Assembly: GCA_051453625.1 (NCBI GenBank)
Contig: JBOZIK010000001.1
Span: 192,076,599-192,110,047, forward strand
Direction: 5' to 3'
DNA: 33,449 bases
DNA from: Welwitschia mirabilis
Taxonomy: Eukaryota > Gnetophyta > Gnetopsida > Welwitschiales
Part shown: positions 1-11,361 of the stretch, piece after piece
Numbering within the stretch: the first letter of the stretch is position 1
Layout: each line of letters opens with the position of its first letter
The notes under the pieces: generated by a model
The model's database searches: none
Seen by the model: only the letters and a program-made list of their open reading frames with translations
What the model was told of the DNA's origin: nothing
Position numbers and translations under genes: made by a program

Positions 1-228
1 TGGATGAACCTCTTGCTCTTTAATCTTCTGTCACAAGCATATCAGTTACAAAATATGAAAATAAAAATGAAAGAGAGGAAGGGTATTTACAGTTTTGCAT
101 TGAGGTTCTAAAAACTAAACTCTAGAAGTCAAAAAAGAAACCCTAAAATCCCATATAAGTTGCTTGATTCCATTACAAAAATATTTTTTTTCGATCATGC
201 AAAAATAATTATCATCCTAACTGTCATT
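1..228. other. AT-rich sequence without a visible gene
   Basis: Low-complexity AT-rich DNA running into an assembly gap. I see no coding exon, RNA gene or transposon motif here. Confidence 0.6.
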
Positions 229-833
229 NNNNNNNNNNNNNNNNNNNNNNNNNNNNNNNNNNNNNNNNNNNNNNNNNNNNNNNNNNNNNNNNNNNNNNNN
301 NNNNNNNNNNNNNNNNNNNNNNNNNNNNNNNNNNNNNNNNNNNNNNNNNNNNNNNNNNNNNNNNNNNNNNNNNNNNNNNNNNNNNNNNNNNNNNNNNNNN
401 NNNNNNNNNNNNNNNNNNNNNNNNNNNNNNNNNNNNNNNNNNNNNNNNNNNNNNNNNNNNNNNNNNNNNNNNNNNNNNNNNNNNNNNNNNNNNNNNNNNN
501 NNNNNNNNNNNNNNNNNNNNNNNNNNNNNNNNNNNNNNNNNNNNNNNNNNNNNNNNNNNNNNNNNNNNNNNNNNNNNNNNNNNNNNNNNNNNNNNNNNNN
601 NNNNNNNNNNNNNNNNNNNNNNNNNNNNNNNNNNNNNNNNNNNNNNNNNNNNNNNNNNNNNNNNNNNNNNNNNNNNNNNNNNNNNNNNNNNNNNNNNNNN
701 NNNNNNNNNNNNNNNNNNNNNNNNNNNNNNNNNNNNNNNNNNNNNNNNNNNNNNNNNNNNNNNNNNNNNNNNNNNNNNNNNNNNNNNNNNNNNNNNNNNN
801 NNNNNNNNNNNNNNNNNNNNNNNNNNNNNNNNN
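229..833. other. Assembly gap (605 N)
   Basis: A run of 605 undetermined bases. Open frames crossing it are artefacts of N having no stop codons. The odd length suggests an estimated gap size rather than a default placeholder. Confidence 0.99.
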
Positions 834-2002
834 CTTATCTCCAATCTCAAAGATAAATTAGTCTTTTACATCATGAAGTCTTCTTCCAAATATGCAGTGT
901 CAGAATAAGCCTGGGAAACTGCTAAATATGCTAAGAATCACATGTATTACTAATCATCCTATTAGATCTCCATAATCATCAGTATTACATCTAAACCTGT
1001 GTAAATATCCTACAAAAGCACTTAAAATACACCATTAAATTCCTACAAATTGTCATCGCAAAAAACATAATTTTCTTTAAATATTTTTAAATAATATTTG
1101 AAAGGATGGTAGGTCTATTTTTCTTTTAAATTCTAGATTTTTCTTATAACATCATTAACAAAAATGATTCTATTCATTACAAATTTAATAAGTCTTATTA
1201 GACACTATTATTTCAACAATTTTGAAAATGAATGCTAAATGATATTTTGAAAGCTTTCATTTATACAAAGATTTAATTATTTTTATGGTAACTAACCCTT
1301 AAAGTCTTTCCATTGGAACCTATCTCTATCATATGGGATTTGTTTCTTTACATTGTCCTTAATGTGATATAGAATATTTCTTTTCTCATATTTTGTTATT
1401 AGTGCATAATTACAGAACTTAAAAATTAATTTTTATAACCTATAAGAACATCCAACCAAGCATCAATGATATCATTCTTAGTATACAACCTAATTTTTTG
1501 ACTGTATTACTCTACATTTATCCACTTATTCTTTATTCTATCTAAAAGTTTCATTATGAAGTTATTTTTTAGCTAAAAAAACATGACTATTATCTTCCAT
1601 GAAGAGTCAAGAATCAAATTTTTAAGAACATTGCATTTTATCTATAGCTTCAAATAAAGAAACACCTAGTGAATTTTAATGAATTAATTTTTCTTTTACA
1701 TATTAATTTACTTTAATTATGAAGTTGAGGTTCTTTGTCTTCTTTATTAGACTTATAATGTCTTGTACCTTGTATTTGATTTGGTAATACATTGTTTTTA
1801 TGCTTCACACTTCCCAATACCCCTAAAAATAGTAAAATAATCATAGTTACTTGTTGTAGATAAGTATTAAGCAAATATTTATTTGAATATAACATTGTCA
1901 TTCAAAAAAAAATTTATTCCTTACTTTAATGATAGAGGTTTATGATTCTTCATAGATTTGCATGCCTCTAATATTTATCAAAATTACTTATCCTCAAGGT
2001 AG
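834..2002. other. AT-rich intergenic block, no gene recognised
   Basis: About 1.2 kb of AT-rich sequence with frequent stops in all frames. The short open frame on the minus strand near 1713-1901 has no recognisable domain and ordinary background composition. The block ends at the TG that opens the left LTR of the Copia element. Confidence 0.5.
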
Positions 2003-2190
2003 TGTTAAGAATTAAAGGAGCAAAAACATAAGCAAGATTTTTCCAAAATGAAAATTTTATTTCATCATCTCTTATTACACTAAAGAGCTGCTTTGAAAGA
2101 TAAGCATATCATTAGGATTTTAATAGGATTTTCACACTCCCCTAGGCATGTGATCGTAGTGTGTATTACAAGCCTTAGAAATTTTCCCCT
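2003..2190 (-). repeat. Left LTR (3' LTR) of the Copia element, recognisable part
   Basis: Starts with TGTTAAGAATTAAAGGAGC and is collinear with 8713-8885. Shared blocks include the TTATTACACTAAAGA segment and the TATTACAAGCCTTA segment. Similarity fades after about 2180, so the inner edge of the LTR is not defined. Confidence 0.7.
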
Positions 2191-2952
2191 TAATGTAGGA
2201 ATATGCTCTCTTCCAAAGGAAAACTAGAGTGCATAAAGAAAAACCTTGGAAATCTTATCTACAATAAAACCTTTTTTAAGGAGTTGTTATGTGAGAAAAC
2301 TACTTCATTAAAGAAGTGGTTAATTCACTACTACATAGTCCATAGCATAAAATACTGTCATGTCTATAGCACTTCTTATAATTTTAGGACAAAATTATAC
2401 TACACATTTCATAGTAGTAAAATTAAGAATGACTTCAAATAGGAACTTAAAAGTCAAATAAATCCCATAATATACAAGAAAAAAATGTGTTTAAATTAAC
2501 TCATTATCAATTTAGTTTTAAATTGGGAAGGCTAGAACTTCTCTAGGTTAAGATCTTTATTTGAGTATTAATTGTTGGTTCTATTTCAGATGGTGTACTG
2601 CTATAATAACTTCATGTTGTATAAGTTCCTTAATTTTATGGACCAATGCTCTTGTACCATTTTTCACTACATTGTATTCTTCTTTCATGGCTTGGATCCC
2701 CTGATTATATAAAATAGTATCTTTAAAAGAAGTTGGTTTATCATCGAAGATGAAGCTAAGCTCATCATCCTCATTATCATGACATATATACGAGATATAT
2801 CTAATTCTAGTTTTATCCTTCTCATCATTGTGAACATATTAGAGAGTAGACTGTAGCCAAGTAGTTCAATGTCATCTCTATGTAGTATCTGGTTATTTAA
2901 TTGAAGAGCTCAGTAAATTACTACTTGAACCTTAATTCATAATACTAAGAGC
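2191..2952. other. Copia 3' region with RT/RNase H missing
   Basis: This interval should carry the inner LTR end and, for an intact element, more than 1.5 kb of reverse transcriptase and RNase H. It is only about 760 bp long and I find no RT motif in any minus-strand frame. The 79-codon plus-strand open frame at 2203-2442 resembles no family I know. A deletion or nested rearrangement is the simplest reading. Confidence 0.5.
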
Positions 2953-4380
2953 TCAAAGTTTCTTAATCCATATAGGTTTTCTAGTGGATATACTAATGGA
3001 AGTAATTGAAGCATCACTAGTGGATACATATCCCTTCTTAACCATTGGACATTGAGCATCCAATATGGTCACTGGATTAGAGAAAGAATAAAGTTTTAAA
3101 GGATTAAGATGAAAATCATTACTTAAGGTATTTATGAAGATGATATCATGGGAAATAATAATATTATAAGGCTCTACAATATACACTGGATAATCCTTCT
3201 GGTTAGTTAAATATTCCACAAGGATGCCAATGCAAGTATGTGATTTAAATTTGTCATGATGTTCACGTGGAATATCGATGTAGCACTTGCAATTAAAAAA
3301 ATGAAGATGGTTTTACTTCAGCTTGTATTGATATCATTTTTTAGCTAGAGATATTCTCTTTTTAATAATTTGATTAATATGATTATTGATATGTACTACT
3401 GTGTTCACTGCTTCATCCTAAAGATAGATCTTATAACCACTAAAATACATCAAAGAACATGCCATATTCATAATAGTATAAGTAAGTTACTCAGCAATGC
3501 CATTTTATTAGGGTATCCTTAGGTAAGTCTTCAAATGTGGAATTCCTTTAGAAGTTAAAAAGTTCTTAAATGTAGCAAATTTGTACTTATCACTATTATC
3601 TAAGCAAAAAATTTTAATCCTATAGTTGGCTTACTTTTCTAATTTAATTTTAAACTTCTTAAAAATATCCAAAATTTATGATTTAAATTTAATAAAGTAT
3701 ACCCACGTCATTTGAAAATAGTTATCAATAAAGTATATGAAGTAATAAAATTCATGAAGGGCGAGAACTAGCATAGGTCCACATAGATCACTGTGAATAA
3801 GTAAAAGCTTTTAATTGACATGTTACTTGCTTAGTAAAAATGACTATTTAGTTGCTTTTCTCATAATACAACTTTCACACTAAGAAACATTCCATAGAAT
3901 GGACAAAATAAGTTGATGGATATTTTCATGCATTGCATTAATTGCATAAAGGCTAAGATGTCCTAGTCAAGCATGCTAAAGTAGAGAGTGATAAAGCTCA
4001 TCTTATAAAACTATGTAAATAGTCTTTCATATTCTGATACAACTGTGAAGATGAGCAAGCTTTTTCATCTATGTAGCCTTTTACAATTAGTTGTTGATTA
4101 GAATTACAAATATCCATTAAGTCCTTTTTCATAGAAAGAGATGATATTCTTGCAACAGAGTTAAAAGTGATAGAATATGCAACCTAAAAGAAGAAATATA
4201 CAGAACATGCAAAATGGCCTATTGAGAGAGTCATCTCAAGTCAAGTGTAACTAATCCATAGCCTTCCATAGGAACTAGTATATTAAATAAACATGAATTG
4301 GTGCTTCGATGAAACCATTAAAATAATCACATAAATAAGTCATGTGATGCATTGCACTTATGTCAAGAATTCATGTCTTG
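2953..4380 (-). pseudogene. Copia polyprotein remnant (protease, GAG-pre-integrase, integrase)
   Basis: Read on the minus strand, motifs appear in the order expected for a Copia polyprotein. A protease-like ILDISAMHHMT segment (family DSGAS.HM) lies at about 4341-4375. A GAG-pre-integrase histidine motif around LGHLSL is near 3945-3990, and the second zinc-binding half CESCIMRKATK near 3850-3880. The integrase first catalytic Asp region HSDLCGPM is near 3771-3800, followed by the TWVYF segment; a DNSDKYKF segment replacing the usual DNG is near 3590-3620. The NGIAE motif is near 3491-3530. The last part, 2953-3219, is an open 88-codon frame covering the integrase C-terminal region and the RKPIWIKKL linker that normally precedes RT. 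Stops and frameshifts break every other part, so no functional enzyme can be made. The 77-bp repeat around the gap at 4440-4539 falls on the protease edge. Confidence 0.85.
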
Positions 4381-4439
4381 TCATGAGGTATGTACTCACT
4401 CATACCAACAAAGTCACAGTTTTCAAATACTGCATTATA
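4363..4439. repeat. 77-bp sequence repeated across the 100-N gap (left copy)
   Basis: Identical by eye to 4540-4616 on the far side of a gap of exactly 100 N. One copy ends, and the other begins, directly at the gap. This is what an unmerged contig-end overlap looks like, so the duplication is probably not real. Confidence 0.85.
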
Positions 4440-4539
4440 NNNNNNNNNNNNNNNNNNNNNNNNNNNNNNNNNNNNNNNNNNNNNNNNNNNNNNNNNNNNN
4501 NNNNNNNNNNNNNNNNNNNNNNNNNNNNNNNNNNNNNNN
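4440..4539. other. Assembly gap (100 N placeholder)
   Basis: Exactly 100 N with the same 77 bp on both sides. The true gap may be zero or negative in length. Confidence 0.99.
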
Positions 4540-4616
4540 TCAAGAATTCATGTCTTGTCATGAGGTATGTACTCACTCATACCAACAAAGTCACAGTTTT
4601 CAAATACTGCATTATA
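4540..4616. repeat. 77-bp sequence repeated across the 100-N gap (right copy)
   Basis: Second copy of 4363-4439; see that entry. It lies just upstream of the Copia protease remnant in minus-strand orientation. Confidence 0.85.
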
Positions 4617-5619
4617 TTTAAAATTATCATCATCATTAAAGAAATCATATTCTTCAATGATTGTATTTGCCTTTAGGTGTAGAATTTATCTTATTCCAAG
4701 GAATCCTACAGAAGTCAAATTATAAACTTGTCTTTTACATTACGAATAATGATATTTATTTTTCTTAATAGTAGCAGTATTTTAAACTTACTTCTTATTT
4801 TGTTGAGTCTGATTTAGCTTCTTATTTTACTATTTTCATAAAGCATTATCCTTATCATTATACATTTTCTTTACAAATGGGATTTTCTGGTAGAATATTT
4901 ATTTTAATAAGGAGAATCATGAGAATGAGAAACTTTAAATACAACATCAAAAGAAGAAGGTCCTGTGAAGTTAAACTGAGCTTTAATAGAAATGAGATTC
5001 TTATTGAGTGAATTAAATATTATATTATTCAATTACTTGTTTCCATGTAGCAATAAATTATAGCTACACAAAGAGGAATCTTTTAAAAAATAGTGAATCA
5101 AGTTGACATAATAAATGAAAACCTGTTTTTGTAAGTTAATCTCTACTACCTTTGTCTTAATGTCTTGCATTTATAAAATTAAATATCTTATCTTGACCTT
5201 CCAATAATGCAAATTGTTTATGCAAGTTATAAAAGGATCTTCCATTAATTCTTTAAGTAAAATGTATCTATAAGGTTCAAAATTTGGTGTATCTTATTTA
5301 GGTTTAATCAACCAACTTCTTGTGTTAGTATGTAAAAAATTTCTACATAGTCTCTATCAATTTGGTGTTGATATCTTGCTAAGTAATTTCTTTATTCTGA
5401 TCCTAAATAGGCACATGGTTGCATCCTAAAACATTCCTCTTATAATCATAAATCCACATAGTTGATATAAAATCCTTATGCTAAGCCTCTCATAACTGAT
5501 CATGTTGAAGAATGACTCTAATGTTAGTCATGATCTCAATGGTAATTACAAGTGTAAATGACTTTGATAACCACTAAAACTTACCCTTTAAAGATGATGA
5601 TGAAGATTATATGGTTTAA
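4617..5619 (-). pseudogene. Probable gag region of the Copia element, heavily decayed
   Basis: By position this interval should hold gag, between the 5' leader and the protease. Read on the minus strand it has many stops and frameshifts. A possible zinc-knuckle scrap (a CYY segment followed by a His and Cys in a shifted frame) lies near 4745-4800, and a helix-like LHKQFALLEGQDK segment lies near 5190-5240. Neither is conclusive, so the assignment rests mainly on gene order. Confidence 0.4.
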
Positions 5620-5694
5620 ATAGGATGAGAACAAAAAGAAAGTTGATAATCCTTGAGGCAAACTCATGAATCAGAGGGATTTCTCTCACCTCCA
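5620..5694. repeat. 75-bp sequence repeated across the 100-N gap (left copy)
   Basis: Identical by eye to 5795-5869 on the other side of a 100-N run. Most likely an unmerged assembly overlap. Confidence 0.85.
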
Positions 5695-5794
5695 NNNNNN
5701 NNNNNNNNNNNNNNNNNNNNNNNNNNNNNNNNNNNNNNNNNNNNNNNNNNNNNNNNNNNNNNNNNNNNNNNNNNNNNNNNNNNNNNNNNNNNNN
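5695..5794. other. Assembly gap (100 N placeholder)
   Basis: Exactly 100 N flanked by matching 75-bp sequences. Treat the gap length as unknown, possibly negative. Confidence 0.99.
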
Positions 5795-5869
5795 AAATAG
5801 GATGAGAACAAAAAGAAAGTTGATAATCCTTGAGGCAAACTCATGAATCAGAGGGATTTCTCTCACCTC
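5795..5869. repeat. 75-bp sequence repeated across the 100-N gap (right copy)
   Basis: Second copy of 5620-5694. Collapsing the two copies would remove the artificial minus-strand open frame that crosses this gap. Confidence 0.85.
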
Positions 5870-8695
5870 CACAATTGAAATAGATATATCTATCAAATAA
5901 ATAAATCTTGTCAAAACCAAAAGAATAAAGAAAAATAAAGACAAAAATATGGTATAGTTACAAGAAAAGAAATCTTACTCTCATCCACAATTTCAATTGA
6001 TTTATCCAAGTCACAATGCGACTAAAACAAAGAAATAAACTATTACAATGGAGAGGCATAGTTACAACAAAAGGGGATTAAGCCCATAAATTAAGCAATT
6101 TATTCAAACCACAAATAGTAAAAATCCAAAAACTAAGAAACCCCCCTTATTACTAAAAACCTCTGTGCACAAGAAAGAAATAAAGGTACTTTGTGATAAT
6201 TTCTTAATGTGAGTGAGGTAACTTCTAATTAAGGGATCTATGTTGATTATTAAGTAATAAAAATGCTAAAATTGCTTAATTTTAATTTTTTCCAAATCCA
6301 ATAGTTTTAAATTTTTTTCCAAATCCAATTAGTGATCATGTTCCTTTTAAAGGGATTTCCATTATCTCTAAAAGGAGCAAAGAATAGATTTGAAAAACGT
6401 TGGTGCCAAGGCATAAGTTAATTTTAATTACCTTAGCATTTTTCCCTTCTTAAGGAAGAGTACAATGCAATCTCAGTAATCTACTTATACTTCAAATTTA
6501 GTAAATTTTAAAATTTTATTAAACCTGTATTCCTTGGTGATGAAATCCAAGTAAACCCTACCACTATGCCTCTAGCCTTCACCTAACATACCCTTGATTA
6601 CCAAGGTGTATGTGGGAATCTCGACCTCAAGCCACCTAAGATATTTCCACTTAGAAGAGACATGGCTCTCTGTATAGCCCAAAATACATAGTTATGTTAG
6701 TTAAGACTATACAATAAGCTTCAAAATATAGCATAATGCCCAATAAAGATATCTATTTATGTAAGGCTTTTCATGCTACTACCAACCAAAACTTATCACT
6801 AATAAAATTGTTAAGTGTTTATGGTAAAAAGTTTTTTTTTTCTTTTTAAATCCTTTATCACAATTAAACTTAAAATTTTTAAGTGTTTGAGAAAATCAAA
6901 TAAAAACAAGAGAAAGACACACCAAAAAACATAAGAAAGAGACAAAAGACATATAACTTAGCATAGTCAAGTTAATCTTGGTCATCATCCTTACTCAACT
7001 TAATCTATCAAAATCATAAGGCAAACTAAGTTAAAGAAAATAAAGGAAAATCAAGGGATCTTGCTCCACATTCCAACTTAACTTAATGTAAGAGATTTCT
7101 CTTAAAAAACTTAAAAATGCTAAAAATATCAAGAGAAACATTAATAAAGAGAGAAAAGAGGAGCTTAAAAAAAAGGAAAAAGAGCTAAAAAAATCAAATT
7201 AATGAATCTTTCTCAAAATTCAACTTAATTTAATGGTTAAGATGACTCTTAGACTTACAAGTTTGAAAAATATCCAAAGAAACTCAAAAAAGCATTGAAA
7301 AAACTCAAAATATAAAAAATGTAAAAAACTGTGCATGTGCACATAATAAGGCCAAAATCTAGATAATGGCTGGTTAAAATACATGTGCAAAAAAAAAAAA
7401 AAAAGGGAAAAAGTACTAGCCAAAGCTAGTACTTTCAAATATGCACTCAATTAAAAGTGCTAAACCAAAAATCACATGTCTAGCAAGTAGGGGCACTAAA
7501 AAATAGAAGGAATAAAAATGTTTTTACTATGTTTAACCTATGATTTTGAAATGTGTTTGAAAGGGCTAGTCTACATAGCTACAAATGAAGCACATCGACA
7601 TACTAGCCACTTTAATAGGAGGTCTAGTAAGAAAAACCCACAATGATGGGAAAACTGATCTTATACAAAACTACCTCCTCTCTTATTACTATCGGTTAAT
7701 ATCAAAACTGGTTTTTATGTTTCCTATAGCTGAGTCACAAATGATCTTTTCTTGTAAAATTCTTTCTTATATTAAGAGGGGGGAAAATCTATGAGTCAAG
7801 GTTAGTGGCTTCCTTTAAAGGAAAGTAAAAAATAAAATCACTAAGTCTTATTGTTATCACCTAACAAAGCTTTGAATTTGCTTATAAGAAAAGCCAAATC
7901 AGAACATGTAGTGTTGTATTATTATTTCCACTATCAAAATGTCCATAATAGAAGATGAGTGGAGATGGAAGAAAGCAAGAATGAACTTTCAACATAATAA
8001 TTAAATATTCACATAGAAGATGTCAATTTATTTGATCTACTAACTAAAATAAACTAGGGAGTAGTAAAGAGGCTTCATTCTCCATGTCATTCCACTTTGT
8101 TGCAGCATGCTTATAGGCTGCAGGCACCTCATTATAGTGTGTACAGCATAGAAGCATAGTACACATAGGCAAGATGCTAATTTAGATTAATAATAAAGCA
8201 CCAAGTTCATTTGGAACTCTGTCACTTCCACGTTTAGAGCTTTGTTAAAACACAAAGATGCTACCAACAATGAAGTACTCAAAGCACTACAATGTGAAAT
8301 TATTTCACAAACAATTAAGAAAGCACATGATTATAGCCAAAAAAAATAAACATGTAATTTTCTTAAAACTATGAACATCAGCCCAAGAAATGTAGTGAAA
8401 AAATGACATCTAGAAAAATAATGCCGTAATAGAAGATGAATGACTATTAATGGCTAATAAATAGTCCCCTAAGACCTCTAGTTATTATACTTTCTCTATA
8501 AACTAAAGAAACATCATTGCAGATATAGCTTGCAAGTAGTAAACAAAGAAACTAGAACTTCAAAAATCTATTAAAAACTTTTGCAACTAGTAAATAGTTC
8601 TAAGTAAGGCTTAAAAAACTTAAAAATAGTACTAAGTAAAATAGGCATGCAAAGGAGCATGTAAACTTCCCAAGAAACTTTAGAGCCTTAGTTTA
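5870..8695. other. Long A-rich leader region of the Copia element
   Basis: About 2.8 kb between the presumed gag and the primer-binding site. It is A-rich on the plus strand and has no domain I recognise on either strand. An untranslated leader this long is more than a simple Copia element needs, so other insertions may be nested here. The 69-codon plus-strand frame at 7585-7794 and the 76-codon minus-strand frame at 7220-7450 look like chance openings in low-complexity DNA. Confidence 0.4.
7389..7404 (+). repeat. Poly-A run (16 A)
   Basis: A homopolymer of 16 A followed by GGG and more A. It could be a slippage tract or the tail of a small retroposed sequence; no target-site duplication was identified. 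Confidence 0.7.
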
Positions 8696-8710
8696 GGGGC
8701 TCTGACACCA
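8696..8710 (-). other. Primer-binding site of the Copia element
   Basis: The plus strand reads GGGGCTCTGACACCA, giving TGGTGTCAGAGCCCC on the minus strand. This is one base from the TGGTATCAGAGC used by many plant Copia elements, which pairs with the 3' end of initiator-methionine tRNA. It sits two bases inside the right LTR, as expected, and sets the element's orientation. Confidence 0.8.
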
Positions 8711-8712
8711 CT

Positions 8713-8885
8713 TGTTAAGAATCAAATGAACATAAACACAAGGAAAATTTTTTCAAAATGAAATTTTTTTCCCTCCATCTTTTATTACACTAAAGAAGGT
8801 AAGCACACCATTATAACTTTACTAGGGTTTTCACACTCGCGTATGCATGTGACCATAATGCGTATTACAAGCCTTAATAGGTGGT
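8713..8885 (-). repeat. Right LTR (5' LTR) of the Copia element, recognisable part
   Basis: Starts TGTTAAGAATCAAATGAAC and is collinear with the left copy from 2003. Similarity becomes unclear after about 8880, so the outer edge may lie further right or inside the 440-N gap. Confidence 0.7.
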
Positions 8886-9187
8886 AATTTAAGTTTCATT
8901 CTCCAAAGATATGCTTGGAATAACTATTATCTTAGAAAATCTCATATCTTTAGTAGGTTTTGATAGGTTTTATTCTTTAACTCTTGTCTTTTATCAGTCT
9001 AATTCATTTATTTTTGTTCATCATCATGCAAATTTATAAGATCATTTTTCCATTCAAATTAAAATTAGCATCACTAGTAGTCCATTCAAGAATAAATGTG
9101 GCCTCTCCAAATACAATATCAGTCATTTTTCTTCTTTCACTACTTAAACTATTTTATTGAACCTTTGTAATGCTGAGCCTCGACCCT
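8886..9187. other. Sequence between the right LTR and a gap, no gene recognised
   Basis: May be the outer part of the right LTR or flanking DNA. It does not align by eye with 2191-2500. No coding motif is recognised. Confidence 0.4.
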
Positions 9188-9627
9188 NNNNNNNNNNNNN
9201 NNNNNNNNNNNNNNNNNNNNNNNNNNNNNNNNNNNNNNNNNNNNNNNNNNNNNNNNNNNNNNNNNNNNNNNNNNNNNNNNNNNNNNNNNNNNNNNNNNNN
9301 NNNNNNNNNNNNNNNNNNNNNNNNNNNNNNNNNNNNNNNNNNNNNNNNNNNNNNNNNNNNNNNNNNNNNNNNNNNNNNNNNNNNNNNNNNNNNNNNNNNN
9401 NNNNNNNNNNNNNNNNNNNNNNNNNNNNNNNNNNNNNNNNNNNNNNNNNNNNNNNNNNNNNNNNNNNNNNNNNNNNNNNNNNNNNNNNNNNNNNNNNNNN
9501 NNNNNNNNNNNNNNNNNNNNNNNNNNNNNNNNNNNNNNNNNNNNNNNNNNNNNNNNNNNNNNNNNNNNNNNNNNNNNNNNNNNNNNNNNNNNNNNNNNNN
9601 NNNNNNNNNNNNNNNNNNNNNNNNNNN
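9188..9627. other. Assembly gap (440 N)
   Basis: A run of 440 undetermined bases. Four apparent open frames that span it are artefacts. Confidence 0.99.
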
Positions 9628-10103
9628 CAAGTAGATTCACATGCAAGAGAAAAAAAATCATAAAATTTAATTTATGATCTAGCACCTCTGTGATAAGTTG
9701 CTTCTGATCTTTTTAATTCATAGCTTTATGCTAATTTAGCTATTACTTAGTCTTCTTTTTAGAAATGTCAAAATTATAGGGTATAAAGCATCTTAATCAA
9801 AAGTTTACTTACCTGGTTAAATATTTAAGAGGAAATTACAAGAAGTTGTTAAAATATTTGAATAGTTTCTCTTTTGTGAATTTATTAGATTGACTTAATT
9901 TTAATGGTGCTAGTATTATGGATTCAAATACTTGACTTTCTTAGTTGCAAGATCATTTTACTGCTTTATTTCATGCTACTTCCATGGACATTTCTAGTTT
10001 TGAGGAGGTCACTATTTTGTATCTTTCTTTCGTTACTCCACCTATGTTTTAAATGTTAGAAGATAATATTTCTTAGCATAATGAAAAGAGACTTACTTTA
10101 TAA

Positions 10104-11361
10104 TGAATAATGGAAATAATCTAGGACATGATGGATTCCTAGCTTAATTTTTTAAGACTCATTGAGATTTTATTAGTAGTGGTCTTTTTCAAGTTGTTCG
10201 CGAGGCTATTCATATAGGATCTTCAGGACCACAATTAAACTAGGGGGATTATCTGACTTCTTTCTAAATCAAGTGATCTCACTCAAATTTCTAATTGAAG
10301 ACTCTTATACATCTCAATGTAATTTACAAGATTCAAATAAAGTGCTTAGCTTTTTAGTTGAAGTGGATTTTTTCAAATATTATATTTCCTTAACAAAAAG
10401 TTTTTTTTCCTAGTAGATATAGTTTAACAAATGTGGTAGCAATCTGGAAACATCTTTAATGGACTAATGATACTCATTAAGATACTATTTTTACTAAACT
10501 CAATTATGCTAAGGCCTATGATATAATTAAATGGGATTTCATTCTTCATATTATGGCGAATCTCGGTTTTAATCCAAAATTATTAAATATGGTAAGTTGT
10601 TTATTTACTAGTGCTAATGATAGAATTTATAATAATTTTGGAGTTTCTTCTCATTTTTCTATTCATCAATCTGTAAGGTAAGAATGTTCTCTAGCTCCGC
10701 ATTTGTTTATTATAGTAGTAGATTTTCTTTCTCATCAACTTTAATGTGATATTCATCATAATGATATTAGCAAAATGATCCTCTATAATCATAATTATTA
10801 TCTTCTAAATCTACATTTTGCAAATGTCTCCTTTTTCTTGGTTGCAATACAACTAAAGGCCTTCATTGCTTTCCTTCTCAAATGAACTAATATCATACTC
10901 TTTTTAGTCTTACTATTAACTAGGATAAATCTTTAGTTTATAGCTTCATTATTAATTATCAACATCTTCTAAACAAAGAGTAGTTACTAGCATATGATCA
11001 TGACATTACTAATATTTTGTTAATTCCTTTTAGTTTTTAAGCTTCTCATACATCTCCTTGAAATCAAGTCCTTCTTCAAATACAGAAGAAAATAGAAAAA
11101 TGGAAATTCAAATATCTTACTTCTTTAAGTAAGTGTTTGATTTTTAAATCCATTCTTTCTTCCATTCATCTTTACTACTCTTCCTTCTGGGTTCCTTCAT
11201 ACATTGCTTACCAAAATTTGAAAAAATTACTATGCAATTTTATGTTGTCTTCCAAATATTCTCAAAAAGACCTTCATCAAATTCCTTGGATATTGCTACT
11301 CTTCCCAAGAAAAAAAGATGGCTTAGGTTTTTTGAACTCTTCAAGCAAGGGCTCACTTTAG
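10104..11361 (+). pseudogene. LINE reverse transcriptase, degenerate
   Basis: Shared plant L1 RT blocks can be followed through frameshifts and stops. A LGHDGF segment (family PGPDGF) lies near 10120, followed by FFKTH and DFISS. AKAYD is at 10508-10522 within a longer open stretch (family DFSKAYD). A SLAPHLFIIVVDFLS segment is near 10690-10735. The catalytic FADD box reads FANV at 10817-10828, so both metal-binding aspartates are gone. The last part, 11137-11361, is an open 74-codon frame with the thumb/connection signature, ending in KKDGLGFLN (family GGLG). The family acts in target-primed reverse transcription; this copy cannot. Confidence 0.8.

Larger units (their letters stand above)
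2003..8885 (-). mobile_element. Degenerate Copia-type LTR retrotransposon
   Basis: Two related direct repeats begin with TGTTAAGAAT at 2003 and 8713 and stay similar for about 170 bp. Next to the right copy is a primer-binding site at 8696-8710, so the element is on the minus strand with its 5' LTR on the right. Between them, read on the minus strand, come possible gag remains, a protease remnant, GAG-pre-integrase, the integrase core, and the integrase C-terminal/RT linker. This protease-integrase order with RT expected last is diagnostic of Copia (Pseudoviridae-like) elements. Only about 400 bp separate the linker from the region where the left LTR should end, so reverse transcriptase and RNase H are essentially absent. 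A 45-bp stretch of the two LTRs shows about seven differences, many of them transitions, so the insertion is old. The outer edge of the right LTR is not resolved. Confidence 0.8.

Noticed and set aside
160-861. Open frames on both strands across the first gap
   Set aside because: They consist almost entirely of undetermined bases, which cannot contain stop codons.
4344-4676. 110-codon plus-strand frame with an internal repeat
   Set aside because: It spans a 100-N placeholder and owes its repeat to duplicated contig ends; the real content there is the minus-strand Copia protease edge.
5588-5944. 118-codon minus-strand frame with a repeated segment
   Set aside because: Same cause: duplicated flanks around a 100-N gap.
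9149-9685. Four open frames across the 440-N gap
   Set aside because: Artefacts of the N run; only a few real residues on each side and no domain.
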